From assembly GCF_042646425.1 (NCBI RefSeq), contig NZ_JBHRTR010000031.1, forward strand, positions 186,001 through 250,000: DNA of 64,000 nt, in the 5' to 3' direction. The notes under the pieces are model-generated. The model made no database searches. It saw nothing but the letters and a program-made list of their open reading frames with translations, and was not told the DNA's origin. Source of the stretch: Marinibaculum pumilum (GTDB lineage: Bacteria; Pseudomonadota; Alphaproteobacteria; Ferrovibrionales; Ferrovibrionaceae). Position numbers and translations under genes: made by a program. This document shows, one piece after another, positions 36,759 through 45,521 of this stretch; position 1 is the first letter of the stretch, and each line of letters opens with the position of its first letter.

Positions 36759-37593
36759 ATGCGGACATCCTGGGCAGCGAAGCACGGCCGCCCGATCCGC
36801 AGCCGCGCCGGGTGCTGGTCACCGGCGGCGCCACCGGCATCGGCGCTGCCATCGTCGATGGCTTCCTGCAGGAGGGCTGCGAGGTGGTGGTGCTTGACCG
36901 GCAGCCGCCGGCGGGCGCCCNNNNNNNNNNNNNNNNNNNNNNNNNNNNNNNNNNNNNNNNNNNNNNNNNNNNNNNNNNNNNNNNNNNNNNNNNNNNNNNN
37001 NNNNNNNNNNNNNNNNNNNNNNNNNNNNNNNNNNNNNNNNNNNNNNNNNGGCGGAGGTGGCGGCGGAGGCACCGCTGACCACCGTGGTGCACAATGCCGG
37101 CGCGATTCGCGAGAAGCTTCTGGAAGAGGTGACGGCGGAAGATATAGAGGCGCTGACGGCGCTGCACATCACCGCCGCTGTGCTGCTGGTGCAGGCCTTC
37201 CTGCCGACGATGAAGGCCGCCGGCTTCGGCCGCATCGTCCTGGTCGGCAGCCGTGCCGCCCTGGGCCTGCAGAAGCGCACGGCCTATTCGGCGACCAAGG
37301 CGGGGCTGATCGGCCTGATGCGGACCTGGGCGCTGGAACTGGGCCCGTCGGGCATCACCGCGAACCTGGTGGCGCCGGGACCGATCGCGGAGACGCAGAT
37401 GTTCCACGACGTGATCCCGCGCGACGATCCCAGACTGGAACAGATCGCCCAAGGTGTGCCGGTGCGCCGCCTGGGCCGGCCGGCCGATGTGGCACGCGCC
37501 GTCGCCTTCCTGGCGGCGCCCGACAGCGGCTTCATCACGGGTCAGAACTTCTTCGTCTGCGGCGGCACCTCCGTCGGCAGCATTACCTACTAG
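36755..37593 (+). CDS. Short-chain dehydrogenase/reductase, interrupted by an assembly gap
   Basis: The sequence is split by 129 N (36921-37049). Upstream of the gap: RRVLVTGGATGIGAAIVDGFLQEGCEVVVLDRQ, a complete TGxxxGIG cofactor loop. Downstream: TTVVHNAG, GRIVLVGSRAALG and the catalytic AYSATKAG (Tyr-x-x-x-Lys) followed by VAPGPIAETQM. This is a catalytically complete SDR, likely the cis-dihydrodiol or hydroxyacyl dehydrogenase of the operon. The two parts are not in the same frame if the gap is taken as 129 bases; a true gap length one more than a multiple of three (such as 130) would restore it. Confidence 0.8.
36921..37049. other. Assembly gap, 129 N
   Basis: A run of unknown bases inside the SDR gene. 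The family normally has about 40-50 residues between the last residue before the gap (PPAGA) and PLTTVVHNAG after it, so the estimated size is near the truth, but the reading frame shows it is not exact. Confidence 0.98.
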
Positions 37594-37602
37594 GGGACCA
37601 AT

Positions 37603-38400
37603 GTGACTGCGGAGACCGCCGCCTCGGCCGGCCTGGCCGGCTTCCTGGAGGGCATCGTCACGGGCCGCATCCGGGTGGTCGACCTGACCATGACCCTGCA
37701 GCCGGACTTCCCCACCATCGTCCTGCCACCGGAATTCGGCCAGAGCTGGCCGTTCCGGATGGAGGAGATCTCGCGCTACGACCATCGCGGGCCGTTCTGC
37801 TACTGGAACAATTTCGCCTGCGGGGAACATACCGGCACCCATTTCGATGCACCGATCCACTGGATATCGGGCAAGGACCTGCCGCAGAACGCCACCGACA
37901 CCATTCCGCCGGAGAAGTTCATCGCCCATGCCTGCGTCATCGACTGCGTCGATGCGGCGGCTGGCGACCCGGACTACCTGCTCACCATCGCGGACGTTGA
38001 GGCCTGGGAGCAGCGTCACGGGCGCATCCCGCCGCGGTCATGGCTGCTGATGCGCACCGACTGGTCGCGCCGCGACTGGACCGGCTACATGAACATGGCG
38101 GAGGATGGCGCCCATACGCCGGGGCCGCATCCGGACCTCATCCCTTGGGCGGTGGAGGAACGCGACATCATCGGCTTCGGGAGCGAGGCGGTCGGCACCG
38201 ATGCCGGCCAGGCGCAGCATTTTCCGGTGCCCTATCCCTGCCACTACCACGCGCATGGCAACAACCGCTTCGGCCTGCCGTCGCTGACCAACCTGGACAA
38301 GCTGCCGCCGCAGGGCGCGGTACTGATCACCCCGCCGCTGAAGATCCGCGACGGCTCCGGCAGCCCGACCCGGGTCCTGGCCCTGGTCGAGGAAGGCTGA
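37603..38400 (+). CDS. Cyclase-family metal-dependent hydrolase (kynurenine formamidase-like fold)
   Basis: A 265-residue protein with the metal-binding signature GEHTGTHFDAPIHW near residue 73, characteristic of the cyclase/KynB family (HxGTHxDxPxH). A second site segment is GFGSEAVGTDAG near residue 190. Members hydrolyse formamides, cyclic amides, lactones or C-C bonds of dihydroxy compounds. It is the last gene of the Rieske operon, starting with GTG nine bases after the SDR stop (the overlapping ATG at 37601 is followed at once by TGA). Role in the pathway probably ring-opening or lactone hydrolysis, by inference. Confidence 0.85.
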   Translation: MTAETAASAGLAGFLEGIVTGRIRVVDLTMTLQPDFPTIVLPPEFGQSWPFRMEEISRYDHRGPFCYWNNFACGEHTGTHFDAPIHWISGKDLPQNATDTIPPEKFIAHACVIDCVDAAAGDPDYLLTIADVEAWEQRHGRIPPRSWLLMRTDWSRRDWTGYMNMAEDGAHTPGPHPDLIPWAVEERDIIGFGSEAVGTDAGQAQHFPVPYPCHYHAHGNNRFGLPSLTNLDKLPPQGAVLITPPLKIRDGSGSPTRVLALVEEG

Positions 38401-38433
38401 CGGTCGCCGCAGCGCTGCGCCGCGGAGCCGTCT

Positions 38434-39078
38434 TCAGGCCGCCACCGCCTGGGTCGGGTGCTGCCGCGCGCAGATCCGGAACGGAAGGCGCGGGGCGATG
38501 CCCACGATCAGGCGGCCCTGGAATTCCTCCGGCGCCCGGCCGTCCGGGCCCGGTTCTGCCACGGTGGAGAAGAGCAGAGCCGTGACCTGTCCCGGCTGCA
38601 CCGCTTCGGGAGCTGCGCCGCCTTCGCCCGGCAGACCGGCGCAGAGCGGCAGGCAGATCCTGTGGACCAGCGTCTCGCCGCCGCCGACGATCAGGTTCGC
38701 TGCCGTCCAGCTGGTGGCGGCGCGGGTTTCCACGCCCAGCGCATAGAACGCCTCCAGCGGTCGGCTGTAGGCCGTCGGCCGGTCGTCGGCGGGGCGCTTG
38801 CGGGTCGCACCGGTGCCGAAGGTCCGCGCGATCGCGTTGCCGACGATCCGGTATTCGAAGCCGAGACGGCCGGCGCCGCGGTCGACCTTCAGCAGGCCGA
38901 TATGCGGGACCAGGCTGCGCGGCAGCCGTTCCGGCCTGAAGGATCGCCGCTCCGGCGTCTGCGCGTCGCCGCGCAGGCTGTCCCAATGCGCGAAGAGCTG
39001 CCGCTGGACGACCGGTACGATCCCGGCCATGAAGTCCCCATGGGACAACTCGACGAATGTCGGATCCTGAAAAGCCAT
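38434..39078 (-). CDS. PAS_5-type PAS domain protein
   Basis: A 214-residue protein with LFAHWDSLRGDAQTPERRSFRPERLPRSLVPHIGLLKVDRGAGRLGFEYRIVGNAIARTFGTGATRKRPAD, the same W..LRG....P.R....P...L.........YR..G..I pattern seen in the gene at 14659. No output domain; probably a small sensor or adaptor. The ATG at 39078 (MAFQDPTFVELSHGDF) was chosen over an upstream in-frame ATG at the N-terminus of a low-complexity extension. It converges on the cyclase gene; 196 bases separate it from the next gene and show nothing clear. Confidence 0.7.
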   Translation of the reverse strand: MAFQDPTFVELSHGDFMAGIVPVVQRQLFAHWDSLRGDAQTPERRSFRPERLPRSLVPHIGLLKVDRGAGRLGFEYRIVGNAIARTFGTGATRKRPADDRPTAYSRPLEAFYALGVETRAATSWTAANLIVGGGETLVHRICLPLCAGLPGEGGAAPEAVQPGQVTALLFSTVAEPGPDGRAPEEFQGRLIVGIAPRLPFRICARQHPTQAVAA

Positions 39079-39274
39079 TGCCCCCGCCTGCTTCCCGATT
39101 GCCACCATCCCGGGATCCGGTCCCGATTTGATGCAACCGGGCCGGCCGTCCCTGTCTGGCAGCAGGCGTTGCAAGCGGCGGTCCAGACCAATATGGCCGA
39201 TTTCGGGCCGCCCAATGTCGGCAGGTTCGTGTCGGCAGGCCCGCATCGGCCGGCCTGCACGGGCCGGCCGGGAC

Positions 39275-39856
39275 TCAGTCGCGCTGGTCCTCTGGGATCA
39301 GGTCGTCCTTGGACGAAGAGAAGATGAAGAGGATCGTGGTGCGGCTCTTATGCGCATAGCCGAACTGCGGGTCTGTGGTGCCGACCATCTGCCCGTCCCG
39401 GCTGTCCGTTGCCGTTGCGACGAACTTGGCGATGCCCTTGCGCTCCTGGTCGCGATACAGCGCGAGGCTGGGCAGGGTCAGCAGGCCGATATCGATCTCC
39501 GGCGTGCCGATCAGGCTCTCCCGCTTGTCGATCGACAGGGCGCCGGAGCGGATGCTGACGATCATGTCCGCGCTGTCCCTGTCCTTCGCCAGCCGCGCGC
39601 CGTTCTTCAGCAGCCGGTCGCGGATTGCGCCCAGGGCATACTTGCCGTCAGGCGTGTCCATGTTCACCGGCTCGATATGGATGCGGGTCCCGGGCGGGAT
39701 CGGCAGGCGCATCCGCTCCGCTGCCTCGTCGGCGGCCTTGGAGATCAGCAGCTGTTCCGTTGCGGTCCGCTCCGGGTGGGTCTGGCGGGCGGTGCTGCAG
39801 GCGGCAAGCAGAAGCGCCGGCGCAAGGATGGCGAGGATGGGAATAAGGCGGGGCAT
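39275..39856 (-). CDS. Predicted lipoprotein of unknown function
   Basis: A 193-residue protein with a lipoprotein signal, MPRLIPILAILAPALLLAACS, lipobox LAAC, so anchored to a membrane. The mature part (RTATEQLLISKAADEAAERMRLPIPPGTRIHIEPVNMDTPDGKYALGAIRDRLLKNGARL) resembles alphaproteobacterial lipoproteins with an assembled alpha/beta domain, ending in TTILFIFSSSKDDLIPEDQRD. I do not recognise a characterised family. The ATG at 39856 gives the signal peptide at the very N-terminus. Probably separate from the catabolic operon upstream. Confidence 0.75.
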   Translation of the reverse strand: MPRLIPILAILAPALLLAACSTARQTHPERTATEQLLISKAADEAAERMRLPIPPGTRIHIEPVNMDTPDGKYALGAIRDRLLKNGARLAKDRDSADMIVSIRSGALSIDKRESLIGTPEIDIGLLTLPSLALYRDQERKGIAKFVATATDSRDGQMVGTTDPQFGYAHKSRTTILFIFSSSKDDLIPEDQRD

Positions 39857-39951
39857 ACTCGGGCGTGACGGGACCTGTACCGCCCCGCGCACCGGGCCGG
39901 CTTCGCCGTAGAATGATCCGGCGGGCGAAAAGGTTCCACCCGGCGCCGCCG

Positions 39952-40896
39952 TCAGGCGGAGGTAGCCCGGGGGATCAGCGGCGAAAGGCCGGAGCGACTG
40001 GTCTTGCCGTGCAGGCTGCGGCCCAGCGCCTCCTCGCAGAAGGCTGCGGTGTCCAGCAGGGCGTCCAGATCCAGCCCGGTGTTCAGGCCCATCGCCTCCA
40101 GCAGGTTGGCGAGGTCCTCCGTCGCCACATTGCCCGTATGCCCGCCGCCATACCTGATCTTCGCCGGATGGCCGCCGACCCCGCCGAAGGAGCAGTCGAA
40201 ATGGCGGCAGCCGGCTTCCAGCGCGGCGATGCAGTTGGCGATGCCGCTGCCGCGGCTGTCGTGGAAATGTGCGATCGCGGTGAGCCCGGGCAGTTCCGCC
40301 GCCAGCTGCCGGAACAGCCGCGCGACGGCCGGCGGGGTGGCCATGCCGGTGGTATCGCCGAGGCTGACATGGCTGATGCCCAGTTCGGCGAAGCGGGTGC
40401 AGTCGGCGATCACCGCCGCCTCGTCGACCCGGCCCTCGAAGGGACAGCCGAAGACCACGGAGAGGGAGCCGACGATGCGGTAGCGCCCGCCCGCGGCGTC
40501 GGCCATCTCGGCGATCCGCTGCCACTGCTCGGCCTTGGAGCTGCGCAGGTTCTTCTGGCTGTGTGCCTCGCTGGCGGAGGCCAGCAGGCTGATCTCGTTC
40601 GGGCCGCGCCCGGCATCCGCGTCGGCATTGGCGCGCTCCACCGAGCGCAGGTTGGCGCAGGTCCCCTTGTAGAAGACGCCCGGCCCGCGACGGATCCGCG
40701 CCAGCACCTCGCTGGCGTCGGCGAACTGCGGCACCACCTTCGGGTTGGAATAGGAACTGGCCTCGATCCGCCGGAAGCCGAGCGCGGTGAAGCGGTCGAT
40801 CAGCGCCACCTTGGTATCGGTGGCGACGAAGTCCGGCTCGTTCTGCAGCCCGTCCCGGGCGAAGCATTCGTTGAGGATGACGTCCGGGCCGGCCAT
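39952..40896 (-). CDS. Hydroxymethylglutaryl-CoA lyase-like protein with altered active-site Cys
   Basis: A 314-residue HMGL-like TIM barrel. Metal ligands are present: NECFARDGLQNE (Asp15), AHFHD (His210, His212) and Asn256 in GGHTGN. The signature loop that normally reads GLGGCP reads FGGVGGHPAK, with His243 where the catalytic Cys of HMG-CoA lyase sits. It therefore may cleave a different 3-hydroxyacyl-CoA, or act as an aldolase. It begins five bases after the stop of the acyl-CoA synthetase gene, as last gene of a five-gene operon, where it may release acetyl-CoA or acetoacetate from a branched intermediate. Confidence 0.85.
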   Translation of the reverse strand: MAGPDVILNECFARDGLQNEPDFVATDTKVALIDRFTALGFRRIEASSYSNPKVVPQFADASEVLARIRRGPGVFYKGTCANLRSVERANADADAGRGPNEISLLASASEAHSQKNLRSSKAEQWQRIAEMADAAGGRYRIVGSLSVVFGCPFEGRVDEAAVIADCTRFAELGISHVSLGDTTGMATPPAVARLFRQLAAELPGLTAIAHFHDSRGSGIANCIAALEAGCRHFDCSFGGVGGHPAKIRYGGGHTGNVATEDLANLLEAMGLNTGLDLDALLDTAAFCEEALGRSLHGKTSRSGLSPLIPRATSA

Positions 40897-40901
40897 CGCT
40901 G

Positions 40902-42569
40902 TCAGGCCTTCTCCTTGTCCTTGCTGAACAGCTGGATCGCGTGGTCGCGCAGCCGGTTCTTCTGGATCTTGTTGCTTTCGGTCATGCCGATCTGGTCGAA
41001 ATTCTCCACGAAGGCCAGGTGGCGCGGCACCTTGTAGTTGGCGCAGCGGTCGGCGCAGAACGCGATCAGGCTGTCCTTGTCGAGCCTCTGCCCGCGCCGC
41101 AGCACAACGAAGGCGGCGGGGACCTCGCCCAGCCGTTCGTCGGGAATGCCGACCACCTGCGCCATGGCGACCGCCGGGTGCTGCAGCAGCACTGCCTCCA
41201 CCTCCAGCGGCGCGACATTCTCGCCGCCGACACGGAACATGTCCTTCAGCCGGCCGAGGAACTGCAGGCGGCCCTTGATGTCGGTCTGGCCCAGATCGCC
41301 GGTATGCAGCCAGCCATTGGCCTCCAGCGCCTGGTCGGTTTCCTCCTGGCGCTTGTAGTAGCCCTTCATCACGCTCCAGCCGCGCACGCAGATTTCGCCG
41401 GGGATACCGTCCTCGCAGGCATCGCCGGTCTCCGGATCGACCACCACGCATTGCATGCCCCAGTGCGGGCGGCCCCAACCGGCCGCGCGAAGTTCCGGCG
41501 GGTCGGTGCGGTCGGACAGGATGACGTTCGGGCCGGCTTCCGACAGGCCATAGGCGTTGCAGATCTCGTAGGCGCCGAGCTCCTCCATCACCCGCAGCAT
41601 CACCTCCTCGCCGGCGGCGGCCCAGCCGCCACGCAGGACCAGGTCGCGCTGGCTGGCGGTGGGATCGTCCAGCATCATCAGGAACATGGTGTCGTTGCCG
41701 GAGGTCAGGGTACAGGCCTCCGTCTCCATCGTCCGCAGCGCCTCCGCGGCGTCAAAGCGCGAGGCTGTGACCAGGGTGCAGCCGCCGACCAGGGAGACCA
41801 GCAGCGACATCGTCGTGCCCGCGACATGGCTGAACGGGCGCGGCGAATAATAGCGGTCGGTACCCTTCACCCCCATGCGGCGGCAGACGCTGGCGGCATT
41901 GCCCAGCATCGCCGAATGGGGAAGCATCACGCCTTTCGGATTGGCCGTGGTGCCGGACGTGAACTGGATCAGCATCAGGTCGTCGGGCATCACCGCCGCC
42001 CGCACCCGGCCCAGCTGCTGGTCGGAGATCACGCCGCCGCGGGTGGCGAAGGCGCTCCACGACATCGCGGCGGCGGGGACGGTATTGCCCACGACGACCA
42101 GGTTGCGCAGGTCGGGCAGCTTCTGGCCGGGCAGGGCCTTGTCGATCGCCGGTTCGATGCGGCGCAGCATGCCGACGAAGTCGATCTTGCCCAGGAAGCT
42201 GTCGGTGGTGAACAGCGCCTTAATGTCCTCGTGCTTCAGCGCATAGCCCAGCTCCTCGATCTTGAAGCGGGTGTTCAGCGGCACGGTGACCAGCCCGATG
42301 GAGGCGGCGGCGTAGTACAGCACCGCCCATTTCGCCGAATTGCCCAGCAGAATGCCGATATGGTCGCCGCGCTGCAGGCCCAGGCCCAGCATGCTCTTCG
42401 CCGCTGCATCGACATGCGCCTTCAGCGCCGTGTAGCTCAGCCGTCCGTCCTCCGCGACGATCGCCTCGCGATCCGCGCAGCGCTTGCAGGTATCCTCCAG
42501 GATCTTGAAGAGCGGTCCCGGCAGGGGGGAGGCGGTCAGGGGGGAACCGATGATGGCGGAGGTGCTCAT
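40902..42569 (-). CDS. AMP-forming acyl-CoA synthetase
   Basis: A 555-residue ANL ligase: LIQFTSGTTANPKGVMLPHSAML near residue 195, YEICNAYGLSEAGPNVILSD near residue 335, GWLHTGDLGQTDIKGRLQFLGRLKDMFRVGGENVAPLEVE near residue 420, and catalytic Lys in TESNKIQKNRL. It differs from the ligase at 32654 in sequence despite equal length, so the two serve different acids. Upstream, 44 bases separate it from the crotonase gene. Confidence 0.88.
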   Translation of the reverse strand: MSTSAIIGSPLTASPLPGPLFKILEDTCKRCADREAIVAEDGRLSYTALKAHVDAAAKSMLGLGLQRGDHIGILLGNSAKWAVLYYAAASIGLVTVPLNTRFKIEELGYALKHEDIKALFTTDSFLGKIDFVGMLRRIEPAIDKALPGQKLPDLRNLVVVGNTVPAAAMSWSAFATRGGVISDQQLGRVRAAVMPDDLMLIQFTSGTTANPKGVMLPHSAMLGNAASVCRRMGVKGTDRYYSPRPFSHVAGTTMSLLVSLVGGCTLVTASRFDAAEALRTMETEACTLTSGNDTMFLMMLDDPTASQRDLVLRGGWAAAGEEVMLRVMEELGAYEICNAYGLSEAGPNVILSDRTDPPELRAAGWGRPHWGMQCVVVDPETGDACEDGIPGEICVRGWSVMKGYYKRQEETDQALEANGWLHTGDLGQTDIKGRLQFLGRLKDMFRVGGENVAPLEVEAVLLQHPAVAMAQVVGIPDERLGEVPAAFVVLRRGQRLDKDSLIAFCADRCANYKVPRHLAFVENFDQIGMTESNKIQKNRLRDHAIQLFSKDKEKA

Positions 42570-42613
42570 GGCGTCATGCCTTCGGGTGCGGGGTTGCTGT
42601 CACTGCGTTGCGG

Positions 42614-43378
42614 TCAGGAGGCGGCGCCGCTGCCTGGCCCGGCGGTCATGCCGGCACGCCAGCTGGCGGTCTCCAGATTCTCTTCGATGGCCAGGATCTC
42701 GTGCGCCAGCGCGCCGTGCCGGCTGTCGTCGGCGCCGCGGTCGATCGCCTGCTTGGTCTGGCGCAGCGCCGCCACCGGCGCCCTGCAGATCTGTGCCGCC
42801 AGCTCGTCGGCGGCCGCCTGCAGCGCATCGTCGGGCACCACCCGGTTCACCAGGCCGATGGCACGCGCTTCCGCCGCGTCCAGCGCACGGCCGGTGAACA
42901 GCAGCTCCTTCGCCAGCCGCCGCCCGACGATCCGGGACAGCCGCTGGGTGGCGCCGACGGTGCCGCGCTGGGTCTCCGGGTAGCGGAAGCTGGCGCCTTG
43001 GCCGGCGATGATGAAGTCGCAGGCGGCGGCGATCTCGCAGCCGGAGCCGATGCAGGCCCCGCCGACGACGGCAATCGTGGGCATGGCCAGCCCCTCGATC
43101 GCGTCATAGGCGCGGAACGCGCGCAGGCGGCGGCCGCGGATCTGGTCGTCGTCCATGCCGCTTCGTTCCTTCAGGTCGGCACCGGCACAGAAGGCGGGGC
43201 CGTCCGCAGCCACCAGCACGCAGGCCAGGTCCGGCATCTCCGCCGCCTGCCGCACGGCGGCCAGAAGGTCCAGGCACATGGCGTTGTTCAGGGCGTTGCG
43301 CGCATCGGGCCGGTTCAGGGTGATGCGGGCCAGCCGGCCGGCGCCGCAGGGTTCGGTCGCGAACAGCACGGTCGACAT
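42614..43378 (-). CDS. Enoyl-CoA hydratase/isomerase family protein (crotonase)
   Basis: A 254-residue crotonase: ARITLNRPDARNALNNAMC at the N-terminus, oxyanion segment ADGPAFCAGADLKE near residue 65, and second oxyanion turn AVVGGACIGSGCEIAAACD near residue 110. At the position of the second catalytic Glu the FRYPETQRGTVGATQRLSRIVG segment retains Glu. It hydrates, isomerises or cleaves a CoA thioester. Its ATG overlaps the stop of the CoA-transferase gene by one base (TGATG). Confidence 0.88.
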   Translation of the reverse strand: MSTVLFATEPCGAGRLARITLNRPDARNALNNAMCLDLLAAVRQAAEMPDLACVLVAADGPAFCAGADLKERSGMDDDQIRGRRLRAFRAYDAIEGLAMPTIAVVGGACIGSGCEIAAACDFIIAGQGASFRYPETQRGTVGATQRLSRIVGRRLAKELLFTGRALDAAEARAIGLVNRVVPDDALQAAADELAAQICRAPVAALRQTKQAIDRGADDSRHGALAHEILAIEENLETASWRAGMTAGPGSGAAS

Positions 43379-44637
43379 CAGATCGCCCCCTCGCTGCGCA
43401 GCGCCGCGATCCGCTCCGGCGTATAGCCCAGCCGGTCGCGCAGCACCGCGTCGGTATGCTCGCCGAGGGTCGGCGGGCGCAGGAAGTCCGGATCGTCGAA
43501 GCCCTCGAAGCGGAAGGGCAGGGCCAGGCCCGGGAAGGTGCCGGCTTCGGGATGGTCGAATTCGCGGACCAGGCGGTGGTCGGCGACCTGCTCGTCGTGC
43601 AGCACCTCGGCCAGGTCGCGGACCGGGCCGGCGGGGACGCCGGCCGCGTCGCAGGCGTCGCACAGCTCGGCCCGGCTCAGGCCGGCGATCGCTTCCTCCA
43701 GCCGGGCCATGACCTCGGCCCGGTGGCGCACCCGGCCGGAATTGGTGGCGAAGCGCGGGTCCGCGCCCCAGTCGGCGATATCCAGCAGCCGGCACAGCGG
43801 TGCCCAGTGCTGGTCGGCGCCGGTGATGTGGACGAAGCCGCCGTCGCGGCAGCGGAAGGTGGCCGACGGCACCCGGCCCGGATGCTCGGTGCCCAGCCGG
43901 GCCGGCACCTCGCCCAGCGCGAAATGGCGGGCCGCGGCCAGGGTCAGCAGGCTGATCTGGCCGTCCAGCATGGCGAAGTCCAGATAGCCGCCGCGGCCGG
44001 TCTGCGACCGCCCGGTCAGCATCGACAGGATGCCGATGGCGATCCACAGGCCCGACGACAGGTCGGCGATCGGCAGGCCGGGTTTCACCGGTCCGCCGCC
44101 CTTTTCCCCCGTCAGGCTCATCAATCCGCCCATCGCCTGGAACACCGTGTCATAGCCCTTGCGCGACGCCATCGGGCCTTTCTGTCCGAAACCGGTGCAC
44201 GAAACGTAAATGAGGCGCTGATTCCCGGCTTTCACGCTGGGCCAATCGAGGCCGTATTTCCGCAGGCCGCCGGTCGGGAAATTCTCGATCAGCACGTCCG
44301 CCGTGCCGATCAGGTCGCGCACCACGGCGCGGCCGGCCTCGCTGCGCAGGTTGGCGGTGACCGACAGCTTGCCGCGGTTGCAGGCGTAGAAATAGCCGCT
44401 GCGCTCCACCCCGATGGCGGCGGCGATCGCCGCCTCGTCGTCGCGCTTCTCCGGCGGCAGGGCGGCGCGGGCCGCATCGGCGCCGATGAAGGGTTCGTAG
44501 CCGCGGGTCTCGTCGCCGCTGCCGGGCTGCTCGATCTTGATCACCTCCGCACCCAGCTCCGCCAGGATCATGTCGGCGAAGGGACAGGCCAGGACCCGGG
44601 CCAGTTCGACGATGCGCACGCCTTCGAGCGGCTTCAC
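43378..44637 (-). CDS. CaiB/BaiF-type (family III) CoA-transferase
   Basis: A 419-residue protein with the family III start GVRIVELARVLACPFADMILAELGAEVIKIEQPGSGDETRGYEPF, and the catalytic Asp in GRGGYLDFAMLDG near residue 180. It transfers CoA between carboxylates such as succinate and a pathway acid. It begins with GTG at 44637, overlapping the upstream crotonase stop (GTGA), and its stop overlaps the next crotonase start. Having both a CoA-transferase and a CoA ligase in one operon suggests two acids are activated in series. Confidence 0.88.
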   Translation of the reverse strand: MKPLEGVRIVELARVLACPFADMILAELGAEVIKIEQPGSGDETRGYEPFIGADAARAALPPEKRDDEAAIAAAIGVERSGYFYACNRGKLSVTANLRSEAGRAVVRDLIGTADVLIENFPTGGLRKYGLDWPSVKAGNQRLIYVSCTGFGQKGPMASRKGYDTVFQAMGGLMSLTGEKGGGPVKPGLPIADLSSGLWIAIGILSMLTGRSQTGRGGYLDFAMLDGQISLLTLAAARHFALGEVPARLGTEHPGRVPSATFRCRDGGFVHITGADQHWAPLCRLLDIADWGADPRFATNSGRVRHRAEVMARLEEAIAGLSRAELCDACDAAGVPAGPVRDLAEVLHDEQVADHRLVREFDHPEAGTFPGLALPFRFEGFDDPDFLRPPTLGEHTDAVLRDRLGYTPERIAALRSEGAI

Positions 44638-45374
44638 GAGGCATCGTCCTTCCGGAAGCCGCGCATCCGCGCATTGGTCTGCCGGCCGAGCTCCAGGCCC
44701 TCCTGCAGCGGCAGGTCGGCGACCGCCTGTAGCAGCTTCTTGCTTTCCGCCATCGCCTGCGGCGATTGCGCGGCCAGGCTGGCGGCCAGCGCAGCGCCCT
44801 CGTCGGCGAGGGCGGCGGCGGGCACCACCCGGTTGACCAGGCCCAGGGCCTGCGCCTCCGCCGCGTCGATCCGCCGGCCCGTTGCCACCAGGTCAAAAGC
44901 GATCTTGCGGCCGACCTGGCGCACCAGGGAGGCCATGACGATGGCGGCAACGATGCCGTGCCGCACCTCCGGATAGGCGAAGATGGCGCTGTCGGCCGCC
45001 ATCACGTAGTCGCAGGCCAGCGCCAGCCCGGCGCCGCCGCCCATCGCGTGACCGTTGACCAGCGCCACCACCGGCATCCGCAGCTGCGGCACCACCGCGT
45101 GCAGCCGCCCGGTCAGCGCGGCGCGGCGCTCCACCAGGTCCCGATTGTCGGGTGTCAGGTCCTTGAACTCAGACGTGTCGGCGCCGGCGCAGAAGCCGCG
45201 TCCGGCGCCGGTCAGGATCATGGCGCGCACGGCTCCGTCGGCCTCCGCCGCCTCGAAGGCCGCGACCAGTGCTTCGGTCAGGGCGAAGTTGAGGGCGTTG
45301 AGCTTCTCGGGACGGTTCATCACCAGGTGACGGACACCGTCGCGGTCCTCGCTCAGCAATACCGGCTCGGTCAC
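44634..45374 (-). CDS. Enoyl-CoA hydratase/isomerase family protein, first gene of the operon
   Basis: A 246-residue crotonase: VRHLVMNRPEKLNALNFALTEALVAAF, GAGRGFCAGADTSEFKDL near residue 60, ALVNGHAMGGGAGLALACDYVM near residue 100. The start is a GTG at 45374 preceded by a strong AAGGGAGGAAGAG; longer in-frame options reach antisense through the enolase-superfamily gene and were rejected. It is divergent from the enolase-superfamily gene over 147 bases that contain the near-perfect GTTTGACATCGTCAAAC palindrome. Confidence 0.88.
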   Translation of the reverse strand: MTEPVLLSEDRDGVRHLVMNRPEKLNALNFALTEALVAAFEAAEADGAVRAMILTGAGRGFCAGADTSEFKDLTPDNRDLVERRAALTGRLHAVVPQLRMPVVALVNGHAMGGGAGLALACDYVMAADSAIFAYPEVRHGIVAAIVMASLVRQVGRKIAFDLVATGRRIDAAEAQALGLVNRVVPAAALADEGAALAASLAAQSPQAMAESKKLLQAVADLPLQEGLELGRQTNARMRGFRKDDAS

Positions 45375-45467
45375 GGCGCTCTTCCTCCCTTGCCCGCGAT
45401 ATGGTGGTTGCCGGCGCGCCCGAGCGTCTCTCGGTATGTGCCGGGCAGCGAGCAAGCTAGGAATTTT

Positions 45468-45484
45468 GTTTGACATCGTCAAAC
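45468..45484. promoter_or_regulatory. Operator-like perfect-arm palindrome between divergent catabolic operons
   Basis: GTTTGAC-ATC-GTCAAAC has 7-bp perfect arms. TTGACA (plus strand) and TTGACG (minus strand) inside it can act as -35 hexamers for both directions, so a bound repressor would silence both operons. The marR gene is 1.1 kb away and is the leading candidate regulator. Confidence 0.6.
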
Positions 45485-45521
45485 AGTTGCGCTGCCTTTC
45501 CAACCGCAAGGGGGAGGGAGC

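Noticed and set aside
36755..37593. SDR as a frameshifted pseudogene
   Set aside because: The frame change coincides with the N run of estimated length; both sides keep intact cofactor and catalytic motifs.
39905..39934. GGAAC-N17-CATT on the minus strand before the lipoprotein gene
   Set aside because: The -10 element is mismatched at a normally conserved G; too weak to call.
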